Assembly: GCF_963576545.1 (NCBI RefSeq)
Contig: NC_083651.1
Location: forward strand, 18,537,748 to 18,601,747
Direction of reading: 5' to 3'
DNA from: Limanda limanda
Taxonomy: Eukaryota; Chordata; Actinopteri; Pleuronectiformes; Pleuronectidae
Length of the DNA stretch: 64,000 nt
Below, in pieces: positions 37,446 through 51,000 of the stretch (positions within the stretch are counted from its first letter, which is position 1; each line of letters starts with the position of its first letter). The position numbers and the translations under genes are program-made. The notes under the pieces are model-generated. The model was not told where the DNA came from and searched no databases. It saw nothing but the letters and a program-made list of their open reading frames with translations.

Positions 37446-38384
37446 TTTTCATGTAGGTCACACAATTAACTACATAATTTTGCGATCAACCACAGACTAA
37501 GACCACAAAATTAAAACCCTCCCTCACCTTTAATACTGATAGTCAGTATAAAATCGTATGAGTAAAGAGAGAGAGAGAGAGAGAGAGAGATGCAATCTGA
37601 GTTAGCAAAGTTCTGCTCCAAGTAGCTCTATACATCAATACAAAATAGTATCACTAAATTAAAATCTGCTGCAGGGCAACAGCGAAGGAGACACAGCAAC
37701 TTGCTCTGTACCAGTGAGTCATTCGCCATCCGATTGTTGTTGAATTGCTCTATGAATAATGTGCGTGCCACCTGCAAGTCGTGCACTCCAAATACAGACT
37801 GCCTTCATTCTCCTATCAATTAACAGAGCTTTGGGCTAAGAGCCCACAAAATGTTGTGCTGCTCGTTAAAACCAGTAATAAACATTAACACCCACTAACA
37901 GAGTGAGCTCTCTTAACTCCAACTATGTGTCTGTTCCTTTCCGTTCGCTGTGCAGAAGCATCCACTTTAAAACAATGGGATAAAACTAAATACTAACAGG
38001 CTAATGGTGTTAAAGGCAAAAACTAAATGACTGCAGTGGAGGAGACAGCCACAGCCTGTTTCCTGTCTGGTTCATAACGACTGAGGGGAAGACCCTGCAC
38101 TGACACTACTGAGGCACTAAAGCAAATGTTTAAGATGTTTTAGTCCCAATGACCTGTTTAGTTCCCACTCACATTCCAAACTAGAATGCCTTGCCTTAGT
38201 TTAGGAGCCTTAGCCTGTTGGGTGGGGACATGACAAAAAATGCCAAAGGATTTCCATCCCCACCAGTTGGCTACACAAACACATTTTTCTTTCAGGTGAT
38301 ATCTGTAATTTTAGACAGTTCTCATCACACTGAGGATTCTCTAAGTGTGAATTTTTCTAGTAAGGTTGAATTTAATTAGATGTT
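37446..38384. other. Intergenic, nothing recognised
   Basis: A (GA)n run occurs at 37567-37590. Otherwise unremarkable. Confidence 0.45.
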
Positions 38385-38605
38385 TGATGCCATAAAAACA
38401 GGTTTAAACCTCATAATGGACAGCCAAGACGGACCCTACCACCTCACTACTGCACAGACTCCTAATGGGAAAGATGGCAGCGTTCATATCCGGGATATAT
38501 TGGCTTCATTTCATGATAGCGGGAGGAAGTGGGAGTCGTGTCGTCCATCTTTATATAGTCTATCAGTGAAGCTGTGGGCTGAACGGCTGTTAGGAGAAGT
38601 GCGCC
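38385..38605. mobile_element. Possible teleost MITE remnant
   Basis: Contains GCGGGAGGAAGTGGGAGTCG followed by CGTCCATCTTTATATAGTCTAT, reminiscent of abundant fish repeats that end in CCATCTTxATATACAGTCTATG. The left part (CATAATGGACAGCCAAGACGG) fits the same family. Ends are not defined. The 86-codon open frame across it is not a gene. Confidence 0.4.
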
Positions 38606-39844
38606 TGCAGGGTTTTCCTGTCAGACACCTTACCGGCTAAAATACTTTCTGGCCTCAAGTGTTCAGTGACAGTTTGGTTAAGTTTAGGAAAGTACTTGTT
38701 TAGATTTAGGAGAAAATCATGGTCTGGCTTAAAAAATACCCTTTCACCTTGTTATCCACATGCAAAGGCTTTCAGGCAAACCTCCGAATTGTAGAGACCT
38801 CTTAGAATTAAAAAAAAATGTTTTCCTTATGTGTCAATATGGAAAACAGACACTCTCTACCACGTGCAATGGTAATTGGGTGTTACAAGTTACCTTAAGA
38901 GCAGTTGATGTATTTTTGGCCATCTGATGACACATCTGCCACATGAGCTACTACAGTCAATGCTCTGTTGAAGTCTAAAATGTCCTCAATAGTATTGGTG
39001 TTCTGAGGGTAGCTTACAATCAGTATATCACTGCTTTTTCACTGAAAACCACTGCCTGCTGCTGCTCATAGAAACAATGCTGCAGAGAAAGCAATATCGG
39101 ATAAAGCTGCAGGTCATAAATACAAAACAAAGAGTTGCAAGCCACAGAAACACTTGATAGAGCTGAGGGGAATCGTAGAGTGGCGAGCTTTAATCCCCTT
39201 AAACCACAATCATGTGACAATTTCAAGACCGTTATTAATAAACAGTGAGATATAAAGTTGCTACAGGAGCTTGATGTTTGCATAGGTGCATTTACTTATC
39301 ATTAACTCTCCAATTTATCTGTCTGTCTCTTCATCTGTCAACCCGCTGCAGCTCTAAAATGGAGGTCGTCAGCTTGCTACATAAATTCCAACTATATCTG
39401 TCACTGAGGTCAAATAGCCTGTCGGGCACACTCATAAACAAATTAATTGGCTTGCCAAAACTATTTATGCACTCTACGCACACAGACATGCATTTCAGTG
39501 AAGCCACACATCAGCACTCTTATGACCCAGGTACTTTTTTTTGTCTTAATAATAATGAACAATGAATAAGTGTCTGCTAATTAAAAACATCCTTCTCTGA
39601 AACAGAAGGCTGGGGCTTGTAAAGAACAATTAAATGAGGTAAACAATATAACAAAATATAGTAGATAATATAAACAATATTTTTTTTTATTCAAAGAAAC
39701 AAGATATATCTTTAGAAATATATTATATAAATATATAAATTGTAATTTACAGTATCAGATAAAGGGATGACAGAAACCGTTATTCTTCAAGCTGCATCCT
39801 GCAAAGCTGTTTTATTACAAGCAGGTAAAGGTTTGGTCTCCATT
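38606..39844. other. Intergenic, AT-rich
   Basis: Nothing assignable. Very AT-rich around 39650-39760, with ATATATA and A/T runs. Confidence 0.48.
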
Positions 39845-40230
39845 TGTCTTTCTGTTTGTTAGTTAGCAGAATTACACAAAGAGTAATGGAAGGATCACCA
39901 TAAAACTTGGTGGAAGGGTGGGATGCAGATCATAGAAGAACCTGTTTAATAAAGATGCAGATCAGGTTGTGAATCCAGGAAATGTTCTTCATTTTCTTTA
40001 ACAATTTTGATTTGGGTTTTTGGTAGCCTTTGAGTAGATTAGAGAATGATTCATGCATTTTGATGAAAATAAATAAATATACATGACTTGTTTAGGGGAC
40101 TGATATTGATGAGTGTGCACAGTTTGGTGCAGATCCAAACAGAAATGTGAATCAAGTGAATTTAAAAATGGTTTCATAAGGGGAATTGTGTGTATTGGCA
40201 GAAGCATGGGGCCTCTGAGTGCCCTTTTAA
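39845..40230 (+). mobile_element. Teleost dispersed repeat, copy A
   Basis: The words TCTGTTTGTTAGTTAGCAGAATTACACAAA, CATAAAACTTGGTGGAAGGGTGGG, AGAAGAACCTGTTTAATAAAG, GGGGACTGATATTGATGAGTG and TTTGGTGCAGATCCAAACAG appear in this order. They match, from memory, an abundant fish repeat with consensus GTTTGTTTGTxAGCAGGATTACACAAAAAC. Parts are repeated at 46935-47180 (same strand) and 61620-61762 (opposite strand). Confidence 0.65.
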
Positions 40231-41326
40231 TTTGAATTTCTAAGATGTCTATATATACAGGATGAATGAAAAAGAGAAAAATTATGAGAATGAGAGCGCT
40301 GACATAATCAGTGACACATGAACCATATATAACTTATGTTAAGAAAAGTAAAAGAAAAAAACTGTGAGCAGTCCTTCACTTCCATGTGCACCAGGTTCAC
40401 TATACAATAAGCCGGCATTTAGGAGAACATGAGTCACGTTTTCAGAGGGCAAATTACATTGCCATTATTCTGATCCACATGGACAGCAAGTCTCTACGTG
40501 TGTATGTGTTTATAAAGCAAACCAGTGGACAGAAGTGTATTTTTATAAGACTAATGCCTCGGGTCATGTACCAAAAAGGTAATAAGGCCACAGCAAAGAG
40601 GTAAAGCCTTTCTGTCCGTCTGATGCTTAGCTTGCAGGTTCCCCTTTTACCTTGAAGAATATGTGGCTAATTTAGCTTTCACAAGTCGAAAGCCTCGAGC
40701 AAGAGGTGGCACAGTTCAGAGATCACAATTCTAAGGTCACCTTAATCTAAGGCAGTATACCTTCAGTAAAGAAATCTGCTGAGTTTCACATTTACCCACG
40801 ACATTACCTCAAAATATGAAGGGGAACGATCTCAAGACATGCAAATGTAAGGGCTCATGGTGAAAGTCATGCAAAAAGATGTATTCTTCACCAAGAGGCA
40901 CGTTTGAGGGGTGCAGGAAGTAAGCCAAGTGCAGCAGAGGAAATCAAGCTAAATCCAGTGGAACAAAAGCCAAATAATGAAAAAAGAAACGTACAAGATA
41001 ATGCATTTCCATCAATAGCGCTTCTTTCGGATATGTTGCATTTCAACTCTGTCACATTTTGCTGTGTTCTTCAGAGCTTCAGCCTGTGCAACGATCTGTG
41101 CCCAATGCTCATTGGTGCCACAATTCACCAAACTGTGACGGTGCCTGAGGAGGTGTGCTTCCCAAACTATAACTCTCCATTCCTGCCAGTGTAATTCTCA
41201 GGAAAACCTAGACCAGAATAGTCTTAGTCAAAGTTGCACCAATTCATATGTTCTATTTAAATAACAAGTAAAATCACTGCCTGTGAAATAGTTACTATAC
41301 CCACCCAGAAAGATCAGTTTCTAGAC
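40231..41326. other. Intergenic, no supported gene
   Basis: Ordinary sequence. The 96-codon frame at 40904-41194 (+) is unidentified and lacks splice context. Confidence 0.42.
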
Positions 41327-41770
41327 TTAAAGGTGGGGTAAGTGATTCTGGGTAAGTGATTTCCCCCCCCTCCACAGTTCCTTCAGAAGCTCCACCCCCC
41401 AAATCCATGCACTATCCTGTGAGATAGCAATAGAAGTATTTCCTGTGGCTGACGGTACTCGTTACATTCTGGAACAGTAATGGTGGAGTTTGTTACTTGA
41501 GGCCACTTTCTCAGGTCCTTCTCTCATCCCTCAATAGTAGAAGGCCGAGGAATAATTACACCACCTCTTAAGAGATGTAACAGGTGATGTTTCCACGTTT
41601 TATTCAAAATCGCCCCAAGAAAGGATTAGGGTGCCTTATCTGGTTTATGACCGTTCTCATGGAAATCACTGTCAATTCCCTTGTAGCTGATTGGTTGGAA
41701 TAGTGTGTTGTTGGAGTTGTCCAGCTGTCTTTGCTTTGCAGATACAGAGTCGCGCATTAAGACCAGACTT
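41327..41770. mobile_element. TTAAAGGTGGGGTAAGTGATTCTGG-type teleost MITE remnant
   Basis: The left end TTAAAGGTGGGGTAAGTGAT followed by TCTGG is a familiar fish repeat end, and internal words (CTTCAGAAGCTCCACC, ATTTCCTGTGGCTGACGG) fit. The motif GGTAAGTGATT is locally duplicated (41337 and 41351). The right end is not clear, so the boundary is approximate. Confidence 0.55.
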
Positions 41771-43367
41771 TTTTGATATTAGTGGAATTTGATTTGATTA
41801 AGTGTATTAGATTACAAATCTCTTACCAACATTTAAGACCCTGTATATTCCAGTTTCACTACTATTTTGAACACACAGAGTAATCAAAGTCTCTGCTAAA
41901 CTGACTAAATGTTACCTGTATGCTAACTGCCCAGCAAAAGCAAAACAGCATAAGATCCTCTAGCTTTCTGACATCGGGCAGGGAACGAAAACATAAAAAA
42001 AAAAAAAAAATTGCTCCGTATCCGCAACATGTGTTATTAGGAAAATATTTACTTACATGTCCATCAAAGCTATGTATGGTTATATCAGGATAAGCTTGTG
42101 ATAGAGTACTTCAGCTCCTGAGTGGTCCAGAAAAAGGAAGAGTGCTTGTTAAAGTTTGTACCGCCACCAAGGCCAGACACTCCTACACACATCTGTCTCG
42201 CTCTCATAATGGAACAACTCAAAGAATAAAGGGAGTTTTCTTATCATCCGCACCAAACTGCAGAAACTCATGTTTGTAAATGCCACCACCATAAATATAT
42301 CTGATTTGTCCCTAATGCCCCCAGTCCTCCATCATCTTTACTAGAGAAGGGTGTGAAAGAGGAGGAAAAGAGTGTTTTAGTTTTTATTTTTATCAAATAT
42401 TCTGTTCCCCCCAGCCCCCATTTCCCATTCATTGTATTATCGTTGCATTTTCCGCTGTGTCCTTGTCGAAGACCTTGTTTACTCAAACCTCCGGTGCCCA
42501 GTGGCTCCTTGCAGCAGGAAATAAAAAACACTTTAGATGCATTAGTATCTGGATAAAAACGAGTTCAAGCCCATCTGCTTCTAATTAAACATGCAGGTGC
42601 TTTACAGTGTAAATTAGTTTAACTGAAAACAATCACGCTTAAATATGGACAAAGCATAGATTTGAATTCTCTGTTTCAATTTCTAACTCAAACACTGACA
42701 CACACACACACACACACAGCTTGGCACAAACCACCCAAATCTCAGCTGGCACCGTTGGCACTCACAGCCTCGATAGGTGCATGTCTGATCTTGCTGAAGT
42801 AGAAAAACAGCTTGAACAGGAAAGGAGCAAACAAACAATACTGTGCACAACATCTTTCTGATCAGACAGGAGGTACAGGTTTTAGTGTTTGTTTTAATTA
42901 AACTTAAAAAAGTTGAGCATTTGACATAATCACCAGCTAACCAGAGAAACTGCTGTGCTGAGGTTATTCTCCAACAATTTTACTTCATTCCAATTCGATT
43001 GTATTATTTGCATTGGTGGTAGATTTAAATTAACAGATTACTATTGCAGATTAGAACTAGACTAGATACGATTAAAAATTTGAATTGAAAATGTACATTC
43101 AGTGAGCAGTTAGTAAGCACTTTGTAAGTAACAGCAAATTACATATTTAAATTTGTCTGTTGTATGGTAGATGATATGAAGTAAGTTTGACTGATCACCA
43201 ACTGTTCTTCTACACTATAAGAGTGGAAAGGTTTCAATGCATTTAACTAATCTTTTATATTATTTTATGCATTCACACCAAGCAGAAGAAATAATTTAAA
43301 GAGTTTCTGAGAATCTTCAGGGAGCAGCAAATACTGAAGAAAATAAGTAAACTAGAACTAATTCAAA
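41771..43367. other. Intergenic with A16 tract and CA repeat
   Basis: A 16-nt poly-A run (41995-42010) and (CA)n at 42699-42718. The overlapping frames around 42268-42556 on both strands have no recognised domain. Confidence 0.45.
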
Positions 43368-43500
43368 CTCAAACCTAAAAGCAAGTCTTCACCCTCAAGC
43401 AGCCCTTGAATTGGTTGAGGGCCGGTCAAAATGTCCTCACCTCGCAAGGTCTATACTCAATATGCTTCTCATGAAGATAGAAATACAAAAACACACTTAA
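43368..43500 (+). repeat. Teleost microsatellite-associated dispersed repeat
   Basis: The order AAACCTAAAAGCAAGTCTTC, ACCCTCAAGCAGCCCTTGAA, GAGGGCCGGTCAAAATGTCC, TCACCTCGCAAGGTCTAT and GATAGAAATACAAAAACACAC matches, from memory, a common fish repeat carrying AAAATGTCCTCAC and ATAGAAGTACAAGAACACAC and usually adjoining CA microsatellites. It ends in a short ACACAC run. Confidence 0.6.
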
Positions 43501-45319
43501 CTCTAGCCTCAAAGCTAAAACCAAGCCATAACACAAGTTGTTTTCCCTTTTCTAAACTACCCTGGCTCCAAGACATAAGATAAAACATAAGAGAAGACAA
43601 TGGGCCTCTGAAACTCTGCACATCAATGTTATTGCAACACATCAGGCTTTGCGTCAATTGGAGAAAAGCCAAGCAACGCTCCAACAGCCACTGTCTGCAC
43701 TGGGCCACCTGGAACATACATGAACACTCAAAATATGAATGTATATTATACAGATGAATACACACACACAAACACAAAGGTTTGAACAAGCACAAAGGGA
43801 GGGTGTGCATCAATACATTCATGAACTCAGAGATGTCTTTGTTACCCAATCATAACCGTAGTGTACATAAACAGGCCATGAGGTCTGAGTACACTGTTCA
43901 ATATGATTCAGGGACATAGAGGATGTGTGCATCAGTCAGTAATAAATCAATCTGAAGATGGAGAAAGAAGGGCACAGGGCACAATCAATCGCTTTACATC
44001 AAGTCCGAAGTATTGCTGCATTCACAGAACCCAGTCAACCAACTGTAAATGATGAAACTTTAATGCTGCATTCAACAAAACCAGTATGCAAACTGGAATC
44101 GTGTGGTCGGCTCAGTGGAAATTGTGCACACTCCTGTGTTATGGGAATTAAAAGAGAGGTAAGCTGGTTTGGCCATGAATTATGAATTGTTCTGAAGTTT
44201 GCTGAGCTTTGTTTGCTTTGTCTGATCAGACGAAAGATAATGATGACAGAGAGATTAGAAACTAGTTTTTTTTTTGATTTCATTGGCGGTTCACAGGAAT
44301 ACCAATGAGCTTCACTTAATTCTCTTGTTCACAGATGAAGCACGGCACCAGTGTGGCCTTTCGTGGCCTTTTAACCTTCAGCCTATCGGATGAACATCAG
44401 AATCAATTCAGACCAAATATCCAGCTTGGATCAGGTTTAACTGCCACAGCCACATGAAGAAAAATTTTACTTTCTTGATTCTTGTTGTTCTGGGTTTGTA
44501 CCCTCATGGTTGAATGCATGTATTGGTGATGAAGACGTAACCGCTTTGCCAGATGTAAAGAAAGAGATCTGATCACTGCTACTGATCAAACCAACCCCTC
44601 GACCATGCTGCTTACCGTATAATCTTGACATCTCTGAAAAAATCTTCTCCAAACATGCATCAAGGTGAGCACAGCCTCCCTACAAAAAGTTTGAATCACA
44701 TTGGAAACGAGCCGAATAAACATTCAGGGATGATAATCTGAGACAAATAGTTTAAATTGAGTTTTAAAAAATCACAAGGATGAAATACTGGAGGAAAAAA
44801 AGGAGCCTTTAGCTTCAAGTCCTTTCCAGACAAGCCTGAGGAGCGTCCAGACAAGAAGGTATTCAAGTGCCAAATCCCTTTAATCTCGCACATCAAAAAG
44901 CAGCTCACTTCCAGCACTTCTGTCTGTAGCTCTACTGAAATTACCCAGAACCTGCAGCGTCATCTTTTCAACAACACACCAGACATGTTTCCTGGCTTTA
45001 AAACAGGCAGCACTTGATTTTGTTTCTCTCAATGCAAACAGAATATCCTCCACCTTGTTTGCATCCCTTCAGCGCTACACACTACTTTGTAGTCATAAAA
45101 GGCTCCGTGTTGTTTACCTCTCTGTTTCCTGTGAGATGCAGCTTCATGTCAGTGCCCTGAAAAAAAAAAGTTCTCACTTTCTAATTTCATTCTGCAGATA
45201 CCCCTCCACCCTGCAGGAAAAAAAAGCAGTGTATGGTAATATGTGGGAGACAATCCCGCCACACCCCCGAGCTTTTGTAATACAGGGAGTTCAGTCAAAT
45301 GGATAAATTAGTGTCACTG
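43501..45319. other. Intergenic, no supported gene
   Basis: The 126-codon minus frame (43469-43849) overlaps the repeat above and contains no known domain. The remainder is unremarkable AT-rich DNA. Confidence 0.42.
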
Positions 45320-45830
45320 CCCTTGTCCACCTCCCTGTTGGGGGTTATCTCCCCTTTGCATCACACCAACATGCATCACGTTTGATGACTGCGGGCGACT
45401 TTTCCTGTCAAATCCAAGCTGTAGCAGCTGAACTATTAATCATGGATTCTTTGTACACTCTCATGTACTCTACACGCACGGCCCATTCACCAGGTGTGTT
45501 TGGTAAATGTAAACACACGTGAACAAGAGAAACGTACCATCACACAGACACAATACAGAGGTCTGGAATTATTGGTAAATTAACGGTGCTGCTAGAAAAT
45601 AAAAAAAATAAACAACAGCGTCTCGTGCATATGTACACGCGCGTGTGTGTGTATTGGTGTGTGTCAGCGCTCTTATCTCAACAGCCCATGACAAGTGTCA
45701 GTCAGGCGGCTGTCAAATTAAAAAGGCTGCAGGCGAGCCATAGCGGATGAAGCTTCTTTCAGATGAAGGAATGAACAAAGACGAATTCGGCAACAGGCGC
45801 CTTTGTGATCGCACAGTTTCAAGATAATGG
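45320..45830. promoter_or_regulatory. Candidate conserved non-coding block
   Basis: Two complex segments flank a GT-containing stretch. At 45330-45480: TTTGCATCACACCAACATGC, TTTGATGACTGCGG, CTATTAATCATGGATTC. At 45680-45820: GACAAGTGTCAGTCAGGCGG, CTGTCAAATTAAAAAGGC, CAACAGGCGCCTTTGTGATC. TGTCAGTCA and CTGTCAAAT are Meis/TGIF-like cores. Not coding; function is inference. Confidence 0.3.
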
Positions 45831-46934
45831 AAGCGTTTCAGCAGGATGGGATGTCAGATACTTCAAGTTTAATAACGGGGTTTAAAAAAAAAAAAACGGG
45901 GTACAGGGTTAGCGCTGAATCAACATGGAGGGACTGCAGGTTTGGGACACGCCACAGTGAGAGAGTGACAGCATCATCACGGACCCTTTGCCATCCAAAC
46001 CAAACAGAAGCAACTTCCAGTAACAGAAAGAACATTGAACTTGTTTACTGTCTGGTTGAAAGTTCATGAACTGAAAGTTTTTTTTTTCTTTTTGCAATTC
46101 AAGTAAATCAACAGACTAAATGAGTTCAAATTATTTATAAAATCAAGACAAATTCTGCAATTAAAAAAAAAAAACCTGCATAACCATTAAGCCCTAAATA
46201 ATAATAAAACTATTACATTTGGAAACTGATGCAGGCTTCAATATTTGTCCCCCATCTATTGAATATTCTGCCTATAACCAAAAACAGTAAAAATAATAAA
46301 TGCATTAATAAACTGCAGCAGTGAAACACACATCCCGGTGCTGAAAAGACAGTTTTCACCCTCAGGCAACGAGAGTCATGAGCACTGGTTGTTCAATCTG
46401 ACAAATAATACCGTTGTTATGCTGGTTGTTGTTTTTATGTTGCCCTTTGAATGTCCTCTAATATGTTTCCATTAATTCAGCTTGTATTGCCACAAGCACT
46501 GTATTGTGTATGTATTTCGCAATATACAATGAGTGCAATTACAATTAGTAGTAATGAAGAATATATTTGTCCTGATCACTTCTGATCACCCAGAGCCAGG
46601 CCTTTTAATATCTTCCTGGGATTTTACACAGGATTTCACAATGGTATGATAGTAGTAGAGCAGAGGGACACACAAACACTTTCATGATGAAGCTATCTGC
46701 TGTACAGTGAAAAGGTTTAAATCGTTGACATAGATAGTGAGGAATAATAGCGTGTTTTGATTTTCAGCGCAACAATAGGAATAATTGAGAAAATATTACA
46801 GAGCCCTGTCAACTGTTGACTAATAGAATAAATACTGTCCTTGATATTAAAGCCGACTATGTGCATGTTGCTGAACAGCGGCCAGTGGCTATTCCAGGGT
46901 AGTGGTGAATACTAACTAGTAAAGTTTGTTACCC
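45831..46934. other. Intergenic, AT-rich
   Basis: Several A12-type runs (45885, 46163) and AT-rich DNA. Nothing assignable. Confidence 0.47.
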
Positions 46935-47180
46935 TTGTCCGTGTTTTTGTGTGTTTGTGAGCAAGATTACACAAAAACAACTTACTGGATTTCCACGAAA
47001 CTTACAGGTATCATGTGTCAGGGAGGAACCCATTTCATTTCGGAGCAGATCTGAAACTGAGGGCGGATTCAGGATTGTTTTCACTTCCTTAACATCGTGA
47101 CATTTTCACAGTTCAACTCATTGATCTGCATATTTAAGGACACTGAGATATGAGTGTGTGAAATTTAGTCAGAGACCTGA
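46935..47180 (+). mobile_element. Teleost dispersed repeat, copy B
   Basis: TTTGTGAGCAAGATTACACAA, CTGGATTTCCACGAAACTTAC, GGGAGGAACCCATTTCATTTC, GGGCGGATTCAGGATTG and GGACACTGAGATATGAGTGTG appear in the same order as in copy A at 39845. The copy is clearly diverged and truncated. Confidence 0.65.
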
Positions 47181-48070
47181 TCCAGTAACATCAGTCATAC
47201 AGCAATATCTGTCTTAAAACTTCCAACTTTTGATTTGTCAGAGAACAAACATGATTTTAATTCATAGAAACACATATGTTTAAGATTAAGTGTAATAATT
47301 AGTATTATGAGGCAACAATGGTCAGCATATCAAACTCCCAGCCTAAGGTCTATACATCAGAGAGGATGGATCATTTGGCAAACTGTTCCACGGGTCCAGT
47401 CCTGCGTCCCCGTAGGATTATGCACATCTTTCCCCGGGGGTCTCCTTCATGTCCATGTCCCCGGTAAAACTCGTCACTCTGACTCACCCAGTCTACCGAA
47501 AACAGCTCAGCGGAGGTCATCAATCATCACAGTCAACCCAAACGCTTGGTTGAAGTGTGCGGCTTTCATGATGAATTCTCATTATTATGATGTTCCCAAA
47601 AGATTATTCCTCTCCTCACCTTTGAGTGCATGTGCTCCTATATGCATGTGATCCATACAAATTACCATTGATAGCCTCCTTTTATTTCACAGTGTGTGCC
47701 GGTGAGCGGGGGTGCGTGCTGTGAGATCCGTGCAGCGCTTTCACTCTCGTTATCAATCGCTTGCCAGGAAAGATTCCCCCATAGAATACGCGCTGAAAGC
47801 CCAAAAAGCCATCGGTAAATGATTACATTTGAAATATACCTTTATTAAGATTAGATGTGAACGCAGATGAATTGTGCTGATGAACAAAGTGTCAGCAGAC
47901 ACAAAAGCCCAGACGAAGGACAGAGCATTACCATTTCTAAAAAGGCGGTGATCGCTGGAGAAGAACAGCGTCATCTCATAAAGAACTCCCGAAGCCGGGC
48001 ACAATGTAAATGGCACAATGGGACATCGGCACCGAGGGGCTGGAAGAAAGAAATCCCCTCATGAGCCGTG
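47181..48070. promoter_or_regulatory. Candidate conserved non-coding block(s)
   Basis: Two complex segments, about 47300-47560 and 47690-48060, lack repeats and have balanced composition. The second includes AAGCCATCGGTAAATGATTAC, CAGATGAATTGTGCTGATG and AAAGTGTCAGCAGACAC. A 190-codon minus-strand open frame (47976-48548) overlaps its right edge but has no recognisable motif. The regulatory interpretation is inference. Confidence 0.27.
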
Positions 48071-51000
48071 GGAGAAACAGACCTTGTATAAATCTAAAGG
48101 CAGCAGAGACAAGAAATTGACAACTGTTTGGGAGTGAGGAAAAAAAGAGTTGATGCAAGTCGTCAAGTGGCAGCGGTGGGTGTCGAAGAGACAGATGTTT
48201 AAGAGGGGGAATTAAAGTACAGTACGCTGTTGAAAATATTCTTTGGTACTGGAGACTCAACCTGTGCCTTCGCTTGGGTACGCTGAGCGTCCACATGCTG
48301 TCTTCCATCAGCAAGACAGCACATTCTCTCAGTTCATTAACACGGACATATGAGCCAGGCCTTGATGGTCCGGACAACTGTAATGTAAGTAAATGTTTCT
48401 GTCCTTGGAAAGACAAGTAGAGCTGAAACCAAAAGAGACTTTTATTGATTATGCAGTCGAATGTGTGTTTGTTGTGTGTGTATTGCAGGGATGCGTTGCT
48501 GCTGAGTGTGTAAGACGTCATGCTCTGCAAAACCTGGGACAGATCCAAGTCATTTAAGACTCAATTCAACCTCGATTCCAGCTCTTGTATCCAAATCTAA
48601 CCGTTCCTTGCTCTTCAATTTGCAGGTGCACGTTTCTTCACACGTGCACATTTAAAGCATCTCACACATTCTCACACACACACGGTAAATCATTATTACA
48701 CAACAAGGTACAAAATTAAAAGCAGAATCTGAGGAGACGAGTCCCCGGGGAGGCTAAGAATATGCACAAGTGAGGTGTTCTGTTTACTCATATGCTAATT
48801 TATCCTCATGCTAAAGCCCACACGTGAAAATTGATTTCCTGCACTCAGCTATTAAATAATGAGCTCTCACTATCCAGCTGTTTCTTCCTATAAATCCCTT
48901 TTGCTCTCGTGTGTACTAGTCTATGCACGGTTTACCTAATTCTCCTCTTAGCTTTTTTATTTTTTCATTTTGTGCCACAGAAACAAATAGAAGCTGTTGG
49001 TGCTGTTTTTTTAAATATTAGCATGTGCTTGATGTGTTGCTCACTTGCACTCACTACCCTTTGTCTTTGGTTTTACAACCTTGAGGCTGTTTTTAAATCC
49101 ATATAGGTTATTTTCATAACCTGGATCCTGAATCTGAAAAGCTGGGTGCTGTTATTGATTCCAGAACACAGGGAGCAGTTTTAGGAGTAATAGCCTGAGC
49201 CTGGCTTTTCTGTATTAAGAACTGTGGACGTGAAAAAAAAACAAAGACTATATGTTATATAATAGGAGACAATCTATAGCGCTCGATACATAGTGTATAA
49301 AGAGAAAAGAACATGTTCTCAACTTCAAGCTGTGTAAAGTTATATGATGCGCCCATGCAAACAAAAATCTCATTCTGCCCTCCCTTCCCTTCCCTGATAT
49401 CAGCATTGATTAGCTGATGATTAAATAAAACATTTTTGTTAATTTAGTTGAATTTAGACAATTTCATTAGGTTTTATTTAAATTATTTAAATCAATTACA
49501 TTTATTTCATTAATTATAACATTTTAATAAATGTATTGGCAAAGGGTCCTGGGTTATTTTAGCCATTTTTTTTTTATTACTTTTGAATTTGCCTTTACAT
49601 ACCACATACATTTTTTTACCATGGCATTATCTTTTTTTTCAGAACAACATTTCCTATATTACCAGACATTTACTTTTGCACTTTGACATAGTATATCAAT
49701 ATATTGGTCCGAAAAATAGAGCTTAGAATCTATATGGAAAAGTTTTTTTTTTTTTTCTTCTTCTACTTTACTACTTTTCATTGGGGTATCCTGCTGTGTC
49801 ATTGCATTCCCTTACTGTACAGAACAAATGAGGTAAGGCACACCATCACTGGGCAGGTATATGCATGCAAATCTTCCATCCAGTGAAAGCATGCACTTGT
49901 GAATACATCAAATCATCAGAGACTGCGTTTGCCAGGAAGCTTTCTGAACACAAACCTGTCTCTTGGTGAGAAGTAGGTCACCAAGGAAATGCACAGTGCC
50001 TGGCTGATGATTGGTTCAGACGATTGGATCAAAACGTGTAAACAATCAGCTGATGAACAAACTTCTTAGGAAGCTGAGTCATCATTCCTCCACGATCCAG
50101 ACTGAGACGTCTCCATTGCAGCTTATGCTTTTCCAGTTATGTGATTAGGTTTTATGTATTTTATCTTGCTGAATTGTACTTTCAGCTCAGGCAGAGAAAT
50201 CTTTTCCCCGCAGGGATAGTCCCTTATACTGCTCTTGATCAGTTGATGTTCAATGTGATTGTAATTAGAAACTCTGGTCACTTGGTGACCATGATCATAA
50301 TTAAATGGATTTACTCAGAGTTTAAAGACTGAGTGACTGTCTTTGCATTTGGTCTTATGAAGTTTGTCACCTGCTCTAACACACAGTGACGCTCATATTA
50401 CAAAAAGTGTCTCCCTTGTTCATCTGTGATATGAAGTAAATACAGTAAATTGGACAAAACATAATAACAAGTTCTGCAGGTCATAGCTCAGTAAGGATGG
50501 CTTTCAAAAAACATGTTGAGACATGTTGTACAATAGGATAAGAAAAAAAAGCGTCTCCCAGGATTGCTTGCAGTCTTTACCTCTATAGAGTGTCTGTGCC
50601 TGAAGGTGGTGATGCTTGTAGGGATACCATAATACAGAAGTAATACTATCTACCTATGCACGTATGTCATAGAAAATGCTCTAGTGCTTTCCTTTAATTG
50701 AAATCTGAAAGCAAAACCAATGATATAGAATGTTGAAAATAGAACACAGACCTTGGTTCAGATCTTGGTTCTACAAGTGAACATCAGGGAAAAAAATCTG
50801 GCATAAAAAAGAAAAGAAAATCCCTTCAGAAAAAAGCAAAGCAGAAACCTTGTTTCCTTGCATCAAAACATTTTTATTTATAAGCACTCAACTCAGAACA
50901 CACAAAAACCACAAGCTGCAAAAGTGGTCCTAGTGACCGGGAGTGTGCCTGCCCACTAAGTGTGTAAACAAGCTGAAAACAAGCACACTGCTTGACTAAC

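Noticed and set aside
47976..48548. 190-codon open frame on the minus strand, the longest one outside repeats
   Set aside because: No known domain, overlaps a complex block that could be non-coding, no promoter or splice signal in the right place. Length alone is plausible by chance in 64 kb read in six frames.
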